Made by a program: the position numbers and the translations under genes. DNA of 23,324 nucleotides, from contig CALMJB010000138.1 in NCBI GenBank assembly GCA_937864205.1, forward strand, positions 1 through 23,324. The letters are read 5' to 3'. Below the pieces are notes generated by a model. The model saw only the letters and a list, made by a program, of their open reading frames with translations, was not told the origin of the DNA and did not search any database. Shown piece by piece: positions 15,105 through 23,052 of the stretch. Source of the DNA: an uncultured Actinomycetes bacterium (GTDB lineage Bacteria; Actinomycetota; Actinomycetes; Nanopelagicales; Nanopelagicaceae). The stretch's first letter is position 1. The number at the start of each line of letters is the position of its first letter.

Positions 15105-16106
15105 ATGAATCATCGTCGACTCGGCAAAAGTGGAATGTATATCTCTGAGATTACCTACGGGAACTGGATTACTCATGGATCCCAAGTCGAGGCTGAGACC
15201 GCGATCAAATGTGTGAAAGCAGCGCTTGATGTTGGAATCACCACATTTGATACCGCAGATGTTTATGCCGGCACAAGAGCCGAAGCGGTTTTAGGGAAGG
15301 CATTAAAAGGAGTTCGCCGAGAATCGATTGAACTTTTCACAAAAGTTTATTGGCCCACCGGTCCAGGTAAAAATGACCGCGGTTTATCACGCAAACACAT
15401 TATGGAATCGGTACACGCCTCACTTAAGCGATTGAAAACCGATTATGTTGATCTTTATCAACTGCACCGTTTTGATTACGAGACACCAGTCGAAGAATCA
15501 TTAACCGCATTTGACGATCTAATTCGTCAAGGAAAAGTTTTATACATCGGATTCTCAGAATGGAATGCCAATCAGATCTCAAATGGATTACAAATTCAAA
15601 AACAACGCGGCTTTGATCAATTTGTTTCGAGTCAGCCACAGTATTCGATGCTTTGGCGGGTTATTGAAAAAGAGGTAATCCCGGTTTGCGAATCAAATGG
15701 AATCGGTCAAATTGTTTGGTCTCCGATTGCCCAAGGTGTTTTAAGTGGTAAGTATCAAGCTGGCAAAAAACCGCCAAAAAAATCTCGGGCAACTGACAAA
15801 AAAGGTGGCGCGGAGATGATTTCTCGATTCATGCGAGATGATCTGTTGCGAGCGGTTGAAAATTTAAAACCGATTGCTAAAAAACTTGATCTAACCATGG
15901 CGCAATTGGCGATTGCCTGGGTGCTACAAAATCCAAATGTTTCCAGTGCAATTATCGGTGCGACCCGACCAGATCAAATTAAAGAGAATGTGAAGGCAAC
16001 TGGAGTGAAAATTCCGGCAGAAGTTATGCTTGAAATTGATCAGGTAATTGGTTCATTTGCCGAGAAAGATCCAGCTAAAACCATTTCGCCGAGGCCGCGC
16101 GCTTAA
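15105..16106 (+). CDS. Aldo/keto reductase (Kv-beta-like subfamily)
   Basis: NADPH-dependent carbonyl reductase with a TIM-barrel fold, 333 residues. The catalytic tetrad can be placed: Asp49 and Tyr54 in FDTADVYAG, Lys80 in FTKVYWP, and His121 in DLYQLHRFD. LYIGFSEWNANQI and the C-terminal cofactor motif SSAIIGATRPDQIKENV (about residues 283-299) are typical. The sequence resembles the potassium-channel beta-subunit-like and YghZ-like groups, usually reductases of aldehydes such as methylglyoxal; the natural substrate is unknown. It is divergent from the riboswitch-controlled ECF operon and convergent with the DUF3043 gene, the two sharing a TTAA that supplies both stop codons. Confidence 0.92.
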   Translation: MNHRRLGKSGMYISEITYGNWITHGSQVEAETAIKCVKAALDVGITTFDTADVYAGTRAEAVLGKALKGVRRESIELFTKVYWPTGPGKNDRGLSRKHIMESVHASLKRLKTDYVDLYQLHRFDYETPVEESLTAFDDLIRQGKVLYIGFSEWNANQISNGLQIQKQRGFDQFVSSQPQYSMLWRVIEKEVIPVCESNGIGQIVWSPIAQGVLSGKYQAGKKPPKKSRATDKKGGAEMISRFMRDDLLRAVENLKPIAKKLDLTMAQLAIAWVLQNPNVSSAIIGATRPDQIKENVKATGVKIPAEVMLEIDQVIGSFAEKDPAKTISPRPRA

Positions 16107-16654
16107 TCGATTACGTTATCGCCGGGCTTTCGTTGTGGGGCAGGGGCTCGCAATCTTCGCATTTGGGTTGATCGCAACCACGCGTATAGTCCTAAGCCAC
16201 GGGTTGGCTCATTTGGAAAACGTTCGCGAACTAATTTTTTAATCTTCAAAGATAAAAAGAAGCCATCGATTCCAGAGTAAATAATCGAAGAATAAATCAT
16301 GGCAATGGAAAGGACCTGAATTTGTTTAACTGGGATTGCCGACATAAACAACACAATAATTATCAGAACCAAAAAGTATTCGCCGATTGAACGTCTGGCG
16401 TCAACATAATTTCTTACAAATCTGCGGGCCGGACCTTTGTCACGTGCCGGTAACGCATTTTCATCACCGCGCATATACGCGGCTCGAGCGGCCAGCCGGC
16501 GAGATTTATTAATTTCGCGAAGCCGTTTCTTATCCGCCCTACTGGCGCCGGGGGATAGCGCAGAAATATTGCGCGCCGCTTGCGCATCTTTGCGTTTTGG
16601 AGTTGGCCGATCTTTTTTAATCGGTTTCTTATCGGCAGATTTATCGGCGGTCAT
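16103..16654 (-). CDS. DUF3043 domain membrane protein
   Basis: Actinobacteria-specific integral membrane protein of unknown function, 183 residues. The N-terminal 75 residues are highly charged and Lys/Arg-rich, with the family landmarks RPTPKRKDAQAAR (residues 16-28) and LPARDKGPARRFVRNYVDARR (68-88). Two membrane helices follow (about 92-109 and 112-136), then a basic tail (VRERFPNEPTRGLGLYAWLR). The large cationic cytoplasmic head suggests binding to nucleic acid, ribosome or acidic lipid, but that is a guess. It has no clear ribosome-binding site. It lies 69 bp downstream of nadA on the same strand and could be co-transcribed; no terminator is seen in that gap. Confidence 0.85.
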   Translation of the reverse strand: MTADKSADKKPIKKDRPTPKRKDAQAARNISALSPGASRADKKRLREINKSRRLAARAAYMRGDENALPARDKGPARRFVRNYVDARRSIGEYFLVLIIIVLFMSAIPVKQIQVLSIAMIYSSIIYSGIDGFFLSLKIKKLVRERFPNEPTRGLGLYAWLRSTQMRRLRAPAPQRKPGDNVID

Positions 16655-16723
16655 GGGCGTAAGAGTAGTTTAATTCGAAAAGTGAATCGCATTTATCTAT
16701 CAAATACTATTTTAAATCGTTGG

Positions 16724-17881
16724 TTATGCAGGTAGCGCCAACATTTGATCTAACGCTGCTCTTGCGTACCTCTTAGTTTCTGAATCCACTTTGATTTGAT
16801 TCACGACCTGACCTTTAACCAGTGATTCCATAGCCCAGACTAAGTGTGGTAAATCGATGCGGTTCATGGTTGAGCAGTAGCAAACGGTTTTATCAAGAAA
16901 CACTATTTGTTTGTCGGGATTATTTTGCGCAAGTCTTTGCACCAGATTTAATTCGGTTCCGATAGCCCAGATTGAACCTGATGGTGAATCAGTAACGGTT
17001 TTAATTATCATCTCGGTGGAACCAACTACATCGGCATTTTTTACGACTTCATGCTGACATTCTGGGTGGACCAAAACCTGCACACCTTTTAGCCTTGCTC
17101 TGACATCGGTGATGTTTTGTAATGAAAATCTGCCATGCACCGAACAATGACCCCGCCACAAAATCACTTTGGCTTTGCGAATTTGATCATCAGTCAATCC
17201 ACCAGCAGGTTGCCAAGGATTCCAAACCACGCAATCTTCTAGGGTTAACCCAAGTTTAAGCACGGCAGTATTACGACCTAAATGTTGATCGGGGAGAAAC
17301 AAAACTTTTTCTTTTCCACCATTTGAACTTTCAAAAGCCCAGTGCATCGCTCGAGCGGCATTTGAAGATGTACAAACCGTGCCACCATTTTTTCCAGTAA
17401 ATGATTTAATCGCAGCACTGGAATTCATATATGTAATTGGAACAGTTTTATTTGCCACACCTAGTTTTTCTAAATATTTCCAACACTCATTAACTTGATT
17501 GGCAGTTGCCATATCGGCCATTGAACAACCGGCCGCTAAATCTGGCAGTATCACTTTTTGATTTTCGCTGGTGAGAATGTCGGCACTTTCGGCCATGAAG
17601 TGAACCCCAGCAAAAATAATGTGCTCTACCGAGGATTGCGCCGCGGCGGCCTGAGCTAATTTGAAGGAATCTCCGGTGATATCGGCAAAGTCGATTACTT
17701 CATTTCGTTGATAGTGATGGCCTAGCACCAATGCGCTTTGACCTAATGTTGCTTTTGCGGCTTTAGCTCGATTAACTAATTGCGGATCACTTGGGGCGGG
17801 CAGTTCCCCATCGCATGAGACACCTCGTTCGCTGGCAAGGTCTTTGGCTTTTCCCATGAGAAGCAAATCGGTAAGAGACAT
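16724..17881 (-). CDS. nadA: Quinolinate synthase A
   Basis: [4Fe-4S] enzyme that condenses iminoaspartate with dihydroxyacetone phosphate to quinolinate in de novo NAD synthesis. In 385 residues: LVLGHHYQRNEVIDFAD (residues 51-67), HIIFAGVHFMAESADIL, and the cluster ligands Cys119 (AAGCSMADM), Cys246 (RGHCSVHGRF) and Cys336 (KTVCYCSTMNRI, aligned to the third ligand). Substrate-site motifs PDQHLGRN and VHPEC are present. A GTG at 17914 would add 11 residues, but GGAG nine bases before the ATG at 17881 favours the shorter start. nadB and nadC are absent here, although they often adjoin nadA in actinobacteria. It is divergent from erpA, also an Fe-S gene; ErpA could help mature this enzyme (inference). 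Confidence 0.95.
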   Translation of the reverse strand: MSLTDLLLMGKAKDLASERGVSCDGELPAPSDPQLVNRAKAAKATLGQSALVLGHHYQRNEVIDFADITGDSFKLAQAAAAQSSVEHIIFAGVHFMAESADILTSENQKVILPDLAAGCSMADMATANQVNECWKYLEKLGVANKTVPITYMNSSAAIKSFTGKNGGTVCTSSNAARAMHWAFESSNGGKEKVLFLPDQHLGRNTAVLKLGLTLEDCVVWNPWQPAGGLTDDQIRKAKVILWRGHCSVHGRFSLQNITDVRARLKGVQVLVHPECQHEVVKNADVVGSTEMIIKTVTDSPSGSIWAIGTELNLVQRLAQNNPDKQIVFLDKTVCYCSTMNRIDLPHLVWAMESLVKGQVVNQIKVDSETKRYARAALDQMLALPA

Positions 17882-17904
17882 ATGTCGATTCTCCCACTTT
17901 TTGG

Positions 17905-17917
17905 CAGGTTTCACCTG
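17905..17917. promoter_or_regulatory. Inverted repeat upstream of nadA, candidate operator
   Basis: CAGGT - TTC - ACCTG is a perfect 5-3-5 inverted repeat 24 bp before the nadA start and 10 bp before the predicted -35 of erpA. It could bind a dimeric repressor of either gene. It matches no NAD- or iron-regulator motif that I know. Confidence 0.3.
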
Positions 17918-17926
17918 TTCTTCGAT

Positions 17927-17955
17927 TTGAGCGGACTAGAATTAGAGTTCATAAT
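17927..17955 (+). promoter_or_regulatory. Predicted promoter of erpA
   Basis: TTGAGC (17927-17932), a 17-bp spacer and CATAAT (17950-17955) match the vegetative consensus at 4/6 and 5/6 positions. The start would fall near 17962, giving a 5' leader of about 74 nt before the erpA ATG. The leader would begin with the 9-bp repeat array. Confidence 0.5.
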
Positions 17956-17961
17956 TTGTAG

Positions 17962-18006
17962 GTAGATTAAAGATATAGAGTAGATAAAGTAGATAACGTA
18001 GATAAC
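17962..18006 (+). repeat. 9-bp tandem repeat (GTAGATAAM) in the erpA leader
   Basis: Five units in strict 9-bp phase: GTAGATTAA, AGATATAGA (degenerate), GTAGATAAA, GTAGATAAC, GTAGATAAC. It is non-coding, purine-rich and nearly free of C, so it should be unstructured as RNA. It lies between the predicted erpA promoter and its ribosome-binding site (AGGAG, 18020-18024). Confidence 0.8.
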
Positions 18007-18035
18007 TTAGAGAATTGACAGGAGTTCAAATAAAG

Positions 18036-18413
18036 ATGAGCACTGAAACCACACCGGCAACTTCCACAGCAAGCCAGTCAACATCCGGCGTACTTTTAAC
18101 TGATGTTGCAGCGGAAAAAGTGGCGGCGTTACTAGCGCAAGAAGGTCGCGATGATTTATCACTGCGAATTGCGGTTCAGCCTGGTGGCTGCTCGGGACTT
18201 CGTTACCAACTCTATTTTGATGATCGCGCACTTGATGGCGATACCACCACTGAATTTGGCACAAAGAAAGTTAAAGTCGTTACCGACAAGATGAGCACTC
18301 CGTATCTAATGGGTGCGACTATCGATTTCGTTGACACGATTTCAAAACAAGGTTTCACAATTGATAATCCAAATGCACAAGGAACTTGTGCCTGCGGAGA
18401 TTCTTTTAATTGA
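18036..18413 (+). CDS. erpA: Iron-sulfur cluster insertion protein, ErpA / HesB-IscA family
   Basis: A-type carrier that delivers Fe-S clusters to target enzymes. In 125 residues, the three cluster-binding cysteines are Cys52 (QPGGCSGLRY), Cys118 and Cys120 (GTCACGDSFN), with the usual spacing. The first 17 residues are a Ser/Thr-rich extension. An in-frame TTG at 18015 is open, but it overlaps the AGGAG (18020-18024), which instead serves the ATG at 18036 with 11-nt spacing. The homologue beside the adenosine kinase in M. tuberculosis (Rv2204c) suggests a conserved pairing. Possible clients nearby are NadA and perhaps the lipoyl-dependent pathway through lipoyl synthase elsewhere. Confidence 0.93.
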   Translation: MSTETTPATSTASQSTSGVLLTDVAAEKVAALLAQEGRDDLSLRIAVQPGGCSGLRYQLYFDDRALDGDTTTEFGTKKVKVVTDKMSTPYLMGATIDFVDTISKQGFTIDNPNAQGTCACGDSFN

Positions 18414-18430
18414 GTTTAAATAAATTCAAT
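18409..18430 (+). terminator. Weak AT-rich hairpin at the erpA stop
   Basis: ATTGAGTTT with AAATTCAAT can pair over 9 bp, including one G-U, around a 4-nt loop; the hairpin overlaps the TGA and is followed by TTTACTTTG. The stem is almost all A-U, so it is a weak terminator at best, and erpA may read through into the kinase gene 72 bp downstream. Confidence 0.25.
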
Positions 18431-18485
18431 TTACTTTGCTTAACAACCCGATTCTTAATTCGATTTAACTAACTTCGGTAAACAG

Positions 18486-19469
18486 ATGATTATCGCCGTC
18501 GCAGGCTCGGTCGGTGGCGATCACATCATGAACTTCAACGGTAAGTTCACCGATTCGCTGGTCGCTGGTTCACTTCAAAAAGTCTCACTTTCATTTCTAG
18601 TCGATTCATTAGAAATTAGAAGAGGCGGTTGTGGGGCAAACATTGCTTTCGGAATGGGCGCGCTGGGATTGAACCCGATTTTGATTGCAGCGGTTGGGAA
18701 AGACTGGGTTGATTACGAAGCCTGGCTAAATCGTCACGGTGTAAATACCGATCATGTCTTGGTTTCAAAAACTGCGCACACTGCGACATTTACGGTCACG
18801 ACGGATCAAGATTTGAATCAGATTGCATCTTTTTATCCAGGTGCCATGAGTGAAGCCCGAAATATTGAACTTTCACCGATAATTAAAAACACCGGGAAAT
18901 TTGATTTACTGGTTATTTCACCAGATGACCCAGAGGCAATGATGCGACATTCTCAAGTCGCCCGAGATTTGCAAATTCCAGTAGCGGCAGATCCGTCACA
19001 ACAGTTGGCACGTATGAGTGGTAGCGAAATCGAGCAGTTAGTAAGAGGCGCAAAATATTTATTCTTAAATGAGTATGAATTAGCTCTGGCATTACAAAAA
19101 ACTGGCTGGAGTGATCAAGAATTATTTGAACGGGTGCAAGTAAGAGTCGTGACATTGGGATCTAATGGTGCGCGCGTGGAAGAACATGGACAACCAACTA
19201 TCAATGTGCCAGTTCCCAAAGAAAAATCGAAACAAGATCCAACCGGGGTAGGGGATAACTTCCGTTCTGGATTTATTGCTGGATTAGCCTGGGGATTAAA
19301 TCATGAGCGTTGCGCGCAACTGGGATCGATGTTGGCAACTTATTGCATCGAAACCACTGGAACTCAAGAGTATCGATTTACCAAATCAGAATTTATTGCT
19401 CGGTTCGAATCTGCGTATGGAAAGTCGGCAGCGCAAGAGATTGAACCGCACTTAAATGTACGGATTTAA
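18486..19469 (+). CDS. adoK: PfkB-family kinase, adenosine kinase (AdoK-like)
   Basis: Ribokinase-fold enzyme, probably phosphorylating adenosine to AMP for purine salvage. In 327 residues: PfkB motif 1 region RRGGCGANIAFGMGALG (45-61), AHTATFTVTTDQDLNQIASFYPGAMSEARNI (98-127), and PfkB motif 2 DPTGVGDNFRSGF (251-263) with Asp257 as catalytic base in GVGD. The blocks KVSLSFLVD, ASFYPGAMSEARNI, AADPSQQLAR and STGTQE/TTGTQE agree closely with my memory of M. tuberculosis adenosine kinase (Rv2202c), which is PfkB-like rather than eukaryotic-like. Another sugar or nucleoside substrate cannot be excluded. The ribosome-binding site is weak. Its TAA and the stop of the convergent aminotransferase-fold gene share one TTAA. 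Confidence 0.85.
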   Translation: MIIAVAGSVGGDHIMNFNGKFTDSLVAGSLQKVSLSFLVDSLEIRRGGCGANIAFGMGALGLNPILIAAVGKDWVDYEAWLNRHGVNTDHVLVSKTAHTATFTVTTDQDLNQIASFYPGAMSEARNIELSPIIKNTGKFDLLVISPDDPEAMMRHSQVARDLQIPVAADPSQQLARMSGSEIEQLVRGAKYLFLNEYELALALQKTGWSDQELFERVQVRVVTLGSNGARVEEHGQPTINVPVPKEKSKQDPTGVGDNFRSGFIAGLAWGLNHERCAQLGSMLATYCIETTGTQEYRFTKSEFIARFESAYGKSAAQEIEPHLNVRI

Positions 19470-20530
19470 TTTTTTAAAGAGTTCGTCTTAGTAATAATCG
19501 CATCTGCAAGTTGTTTGATGTCAGCAGATGTGTGCTCTGGCTTAAAAGTAATTCTAATGTTTCCAGTGGTTTCAAATCCCATTGCGGCAAGTACATGACT
19601 TGGTCTTAAGTCGGCCGATTTGCAGGCCGAGCCTGAGTCAATGTCGATTCCGGATTCGGCTAACTCATTCTTAAGTTGTTCGCCATCGATTCCCGGAATA
19701 ATCAAACTGAGATACTTAAACTGACGATTTTCTAGGTCGCTAGCAATTTGTAAATTCGAAATCGAACCTTGCAATGTCTTAATAAATTGTGTGCTTAGAA
19801 CTTTGGCATTTTCACGAGCTTTATTTAATTCTTTCGCATAATTTTCCAGCGCCACCGCACTGGCAATCATCAATGGAATCGAGAAGGTTTTGGGAGAACG
19901 AATGGCATCGATGTGCGCCAGCGGGTATTTCCAATTGTTTGATTTCTTGATTACCAAAATTCCCAGGCCGGAAGGACCTGTCCAAGCAGTTGAATCAAAG
20001 AGCGCAACCTCGTAATCTTTAGGAATATCAGTATCTATTCCACTTGTGGTGCAATCTAAGAATGTGCGATAGCCAGCGGGTTGCTCAGCTTGAAAATTAC
20101 CGGTCTCACCATTTGCAACCTGCCAAATCAACACTTCAGGTTTTGATTGACCAATTTTTATTTGTCCGTTCTTATCAACCGGCAAAATTTCAACTTCATG
20201 TCCAGATCTAGAAAGTTCGCGACAAATTGCGTGCACTGGTTGTCGATCGATTTGGGAATGGGCAATCTTGCATTTTTCTGAAATCATTCCAGCGATTCCC
20301 AATTGAAATCCCAAATCTGGTTCACCTAAAAATTCCAGCTGAGAAATATCAACATTTAAATGTTCTGCGAAAGTGGCTTTTGCTTTACCTAACAAAATTG
20401 ATAATTCCCGACTGGCACGGTGCACTTTTGCTGGATCTGCCCAACCTTTTGCAAAAAGTTCACCAATCAATGATTTTGCCGCCGGATGCAGGGGCGTTTC
20501 TTGGGTGAATCCGGTTGTGAGCGGAACCAT
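19466..20530 (-). CDS. Cysteine-desulfurase-fold (class V aminotransferase) protein lacking the PLP lysine; probable pseudoenzyme
   Basis: A 354-residue NifS/IscS-type fold protein. Still recognisable are TPLHPAA (12-18), GWADPAKVHRASRE (29-42), the GPSGLGILVIKK block (185-196), GSACKSADLRPSHVLAAMG (300-318, with the persulfide-type Cys303) and GNIRITF. However, the cofactor residues are gone. The S-A-H-K that carries PLP reads S-T-A-W with Ala182 at the lysine position; the acid-base E-H reads Asp94-Arg95; the D-x-x-Q that holds the pyridine ring and phenolate keeps Asp159 but has Thr162 for Gln. In Streptomyces I recall an intact homologue fused to a TusA domain in the same neighbourhood; here no TusA domain is present. 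The frame is uninterrupted, so it is probably a maintained protein with a non-catalytic role. The ribosome-binding site GAGGG sits four bases before the ATG. Confidence 0.8.
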   Translation of the reverse strand: MVPLTTGFTQETPLHPAAKSLIGELFAKGWADPAKVHRASRELSILLGKAKATFAEHLNVDISQLEFLGEPDLGFQLGIAGMISEKCKIAHSQIDRQPVHAICRELSRSGHEVEILPVDKNGQIKIGQSKPEVLIWQVANGETGNFQAEQPAGYRTFLDCTTSGIDTDIPKDYEVALFDSTAWTGPSGLGILVIKKSNNWKYPLAHIDAIRSPKTFSIPLMIASAVALENYAKELNKARENAKVLSTQFIKTLQGSISNLQIASDLENRQFKYLSLIIPGIDGEQLKNELAESGIDIDSGSACKSADLRPSHVLAAMGFETTGNIRITFKPEHTSADIKQLADAIITKTNSLKN

Positions 20531-20575
20531 AAGCCCTCGATTTCAACTTATAAGAAATGACATTCGCGCTACAGA

Positions 20576-20581
20576 TATTCT
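20576..20581 (+). promoter_or_regulatory. Possible -10 element for a leaderless ctaC transcript
   Basis: TATTCT ends 6 bp before the GTG at 20588, the spacing expected if transcription begins at the start codon itself; no Shine-Dalgarno sequence precedes ctaC. No convincing -35 was found. A separate 8-bp palindrome, CTTATAAG (20547-20554), contains TATAAG on both strands and could serve the divergent minus-strand gene. Confidence 0.3.
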
Positions 20582-20587
20582 TAACCT

Positions 20588-21352
20588 GTGAGCATGAAAT
20601 CTGTTCGTAGAGCGCTTAGCCTACTTCTCACTGGTTCATCTCTTCTATTTCTCTCTGCATGTAGCGAGGTATCCGGATTCGGATATGAAAAAGGAATTAC
20701 CAGCGTTAATGATCACTCATTATCTCTTTGGCAAGGCGCCTGGATTGCAGCAGCCGTGGTTGGGGCAATCACATTAATTCTGATTATTTGGCCGGCAATT
20801 TTCCATCGCCGAAAAGAAGGCAAGCCAGAGTTTCCAAAACAGTTTCAATACAACATTCCGATTGAAGTTGTTTACACAATTGTTCCTTTGCTCATTGTGT
20901 CGGTGCTGTTTTATTTCACCGCGGTTAAGCAAAGCGCGATCACAAAACTCTCACCCGATGCACAAGTGGCTCACACTATTGAAGTAAAGGGAATTCAATG
21001 GTCATGGCAATTTACTTATCCAGAAGCTGGCACAGGTCCCAATGCCACCGTCACGGGCACACCGGAAAAATGGCCAACTTTGTACCTGCCACAAGGGCAG
21101 TCGGTGCGTTTGAACTTCACTTCAAATGATGTAGTTCACGGTTTTTATGTGCCAAAGTTCATGTACCAAATTCAAACCATTCCTGGCGTAACTAACCGCG
21201 TAGAATTTATTCCGAAGAAACTTGGTACATATGAAGGAGTCTGCAATATTTTGTGCGGAACATCCCACACTTATATGAGATTCCAAGTCAAAGTCGTAAC
21301 TAACGAGCAATACCAAAGTTATATCGACTCTTTGAAAGGGAATGTGGCATGA
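20588..21352 (+). CDS. ctaC: Cytochrome c oxidase subunit II (CuA subunit)
   Basis: Accepts electrons from the cytochrome bcc complex through its dinuclear CuA centre. In 254 residues: lipoprotein-type signal with lipobox FLSAC (Cys25), two membrane helices (about 48-72 and 92-113), the aromatic electron-entry segment [12 protein letters not shown] (135-146) and CuA ligands His184, Cys219, Cys223, His227 and Met230 ([12 protein letters not shown]). The residue two after the first Cys is Ile221, whereas most aa3 oxidases have Glu there, which also binds the non-redox Mg/Mn ion. The start is GTG 20588 or ATG 20594. It overlaps ctaD by 4 bp (ATGA). No cytochrome c domain is fused. Confidence 0.95.
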   Translation: MSMKSVRRALSLLLTGSSLLFLSACSEVSGFGYEKGITSVNDHSLSLWQGAWIAAAVVGAITLILIIWPAIFHRRKEGKPEFPKQFQYNIPIEVVYTIVPLLIVSVLFYFTAVKQSAITKLSPDAQVAHTIEVKGIQWSWQFTYPEAGTGPNATVTGTPEKWPTLYLPQGQSVRLNFTSNDVVHGFYVPKFMYQIQTIPGVTNRVEFIPKKLGTYEGVCNILCGTSHTYMRFQVKVVTNEQYQSYIDSLKGNVA

Positions 21353-23007
21353 CGACATACGCGCAACCGCCCAAGGTAATGACCGCGCCGCGCCCTCTGC
21401 CAACAAACAAGGGAAAAATTTTTGTTAATTGGGTTTCAACTACCGATCATAAAAAAATCGGATACTTATATCTGATCACATCATTCATTTGGTTTTTGAT
21501 CGCCGGAGTAATGGCGCTATTTATGCGAGCCGAGCTAACCCGCCCCGGATTACAGTTCATGAGTACCGAGCAGTACAACCAACTTTTTACAATGCACGGC
21601 ACGATCATGTTGTTGATGTTTGCAACTCCATTGTTTGTTGGTTTTGCAAATGTGATCATGCCATTACAAATCGGTGCTGCTGATGTGGCTTTCCCAAGAA
21701 TGAATATGTTGTCATATTGGCTTTATTTATTTGGTGGAATTATCGCGGCCGCCGGATTTTTCACTCCAAGTGGCGCAGCATCTTTTGGCTGGACCGCATA
21801 TGCACCGCTATCTCGTTCGCAATTCTCTCCCGGAATCGGCGCAGATCTTTGGATTATTGGTTTAGCGATTGGTGGACTTGGAACAATTTTAGGTGGCGTA
21901 AATTTCATCACCACAATTTTTACAATGCGTGCACCCGGTATGACTATGTTTCGTATGTCGATTTTTACCTGGAACGTTTTACTAACATCAATTCTGATTT
22001 TGCTTGCATTCCCACCGCTTGCCGCCGCTTTACTTGGTTTAGAGGCAGATCGTTTGTTTGGTTCTCATATTTTTGATCCGGCAAATGGTGGCGCAATGTT
22101 GTGGCAGCATTTATTTTGGTTCTTTGGCCACCCCGAGGTTTACATATTGGCGCTGCCATTTTTTGGAATCGCTACTGAAATATTGCCAGTTTTTAGCCGT
22201 AAACCAATATTTGGTTACAAAGGTTTAATTGCCGCAACAATTGGTATCGCCGCATTATCAGTTGCAGTTTGGGCACACCACATGTTTGCCAGCGGACAGG
22301 TGTTGTTGCCGTTCTTCTCGTTCATGACATTTTTAATTGGTGTACCAACTGGAGTGAAATTCTTTAATTGGATTGGCACAATGTGGCGGGGATCAATCAC
22401 ACTAGATACTCCAATGGTTTTCGTGATTGGTTTCTTGATTACCTTCTTATTAGGTGGCTTAACTGGAATTATTTTGGCTAGTCCACCACTTGATTTCGCA
22501 GTATCTGCTTCATATTTTGTGGTAGCTCACTTTCATTACGTTCTCTTTGGCACTGTTGTATTTGCGATGTTTGCTGGATTTTATTTCTGGTGGCCAAAAA
22601 TGACTGGCTACTTGTTGAATGAAAGATTAGGAAAAGTTCATTTCTGGACGCTATTTGTTGGCTTTCATACCACTTTCTTGATTCAACACTGGTTGGGAAT
22701 CAAAGGTTTTCCAAGACGTTACGCTGATTATTTAGCATCTGATGGATTCACCGGCATGAACATGGTTTCTACTATTGGTTCGGTTTTGCTTGCGCTTTCG
22801 ATGATTCCATTTTTTATAAATGTTTGGATATCTAGAAACACACCAAAAGTCACAGTTGATGATCCTTGGGGTTATGGCTCATCACTGGAATGGGCAACTT
22901 CATGTCCACCACCTAGACATAACTTCACTTCAATGCCAAGAATTCGAAGCGAACGTCCCGCTTTTGATTTGCACCATCCCCACATGGCGGCAAAGACCGA
23001 GCATTAG
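21349..23007 (+). CDS. ctaD: Cytochrome c oxidase subunit I (aa3 type)
   Basis: Catalytic, proton-pumping subunit of the aa3 terminal oxidase. In 552 residues with about 12 helices: heme a ligands His83 and His396, heme a3 ligand His394 ([12 protein letters not shown]), CuB ligands His261, His310 and His311, the cross-linking Tyr265 in FGHPEVYI, Glu263, D-channel entry Asp112 and Asn119 ([11 protein letters not shown]), and K-channel Lys337 ([11 protein letters not shown]). Thus it is a complete A1-type enzyme. The segment before the heme ligands reads [11 protein letters not shown], with Ala387 where actinobacterial enzymes normally have the Mg-site Asp. The C-terminal [13 protein letters not shown] and [14 protein letters not shown] are typical of actinobacterial CtaD. 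It is followed 45 bp later by ctaF. Confidence 0.97.
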   Translation: MTTYAQPPKVMTAPRPLPTNKGKIFVNWVSTTDHKKIGYLYLITSFIWFLIAGVMALFMRAELTRPGLQFMSTEQYNQLFTMHGTIMLLMFATPLFVGFANVIMPLQIGAADVAFPRMNMLSYWLYLFGGIIAAAGFFTPSGAASFGWTAYAPLSRSQFSPGIGADLWIIGLAIGGLGTILGGVNFITTIFTMRAPGMTMFRMSIFTWNVLLTSILILLAFPPLAAALLGLEADRLFGSHIFDPANGGAMLWQHLFWFFGHPEVYILALPFFGIATEILPVFSRKPIFGYKGLIAATIGIAALSVAVWAHHMFASGQVLLPFFSFMTFLIGVPTGVKFFNWIGTMWRGSITLDTPMVFVIGFLITFLLGGLTGIILASPPLDFAVSASYFVVAHFHYVLFGTVVFAMFAGFYFWWPKMTGYLLNERLGKVHFWTLFVGFHTTFLIQHWLGIKGFPRRYADYLASDGFTGMNMVSTIGSVLLALSMIPFFINVWISRNTPKVTVDDPWGYGSSLEWATSCPPPRHNFTSMPRIRSERPAFDLHHPHMAAKTEH

Positions 23008-23052
23008 CATTATGAATAAATTTAAAATAGTAAGAAATTTGGTGAATAAGAA

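Noticed and set aside
17882..17914. GTG start of nadA at 17914
   Set aside because: No ribosome-binding site at the right distance, whereas the ATG at 17881 has GGAG nine bases upstream and begins the conserved protein.
17962..18006. CRISPR array
   Set aside because: Units are 9 bp with no spacers and no cas genes nearby; it is a simple tandem repeat.
18015..18035. Upstream TTG start for erpA
   Set aside because: It overlaps the AGGAG that serves the ATG at 18036, and the added residues are not family-like.
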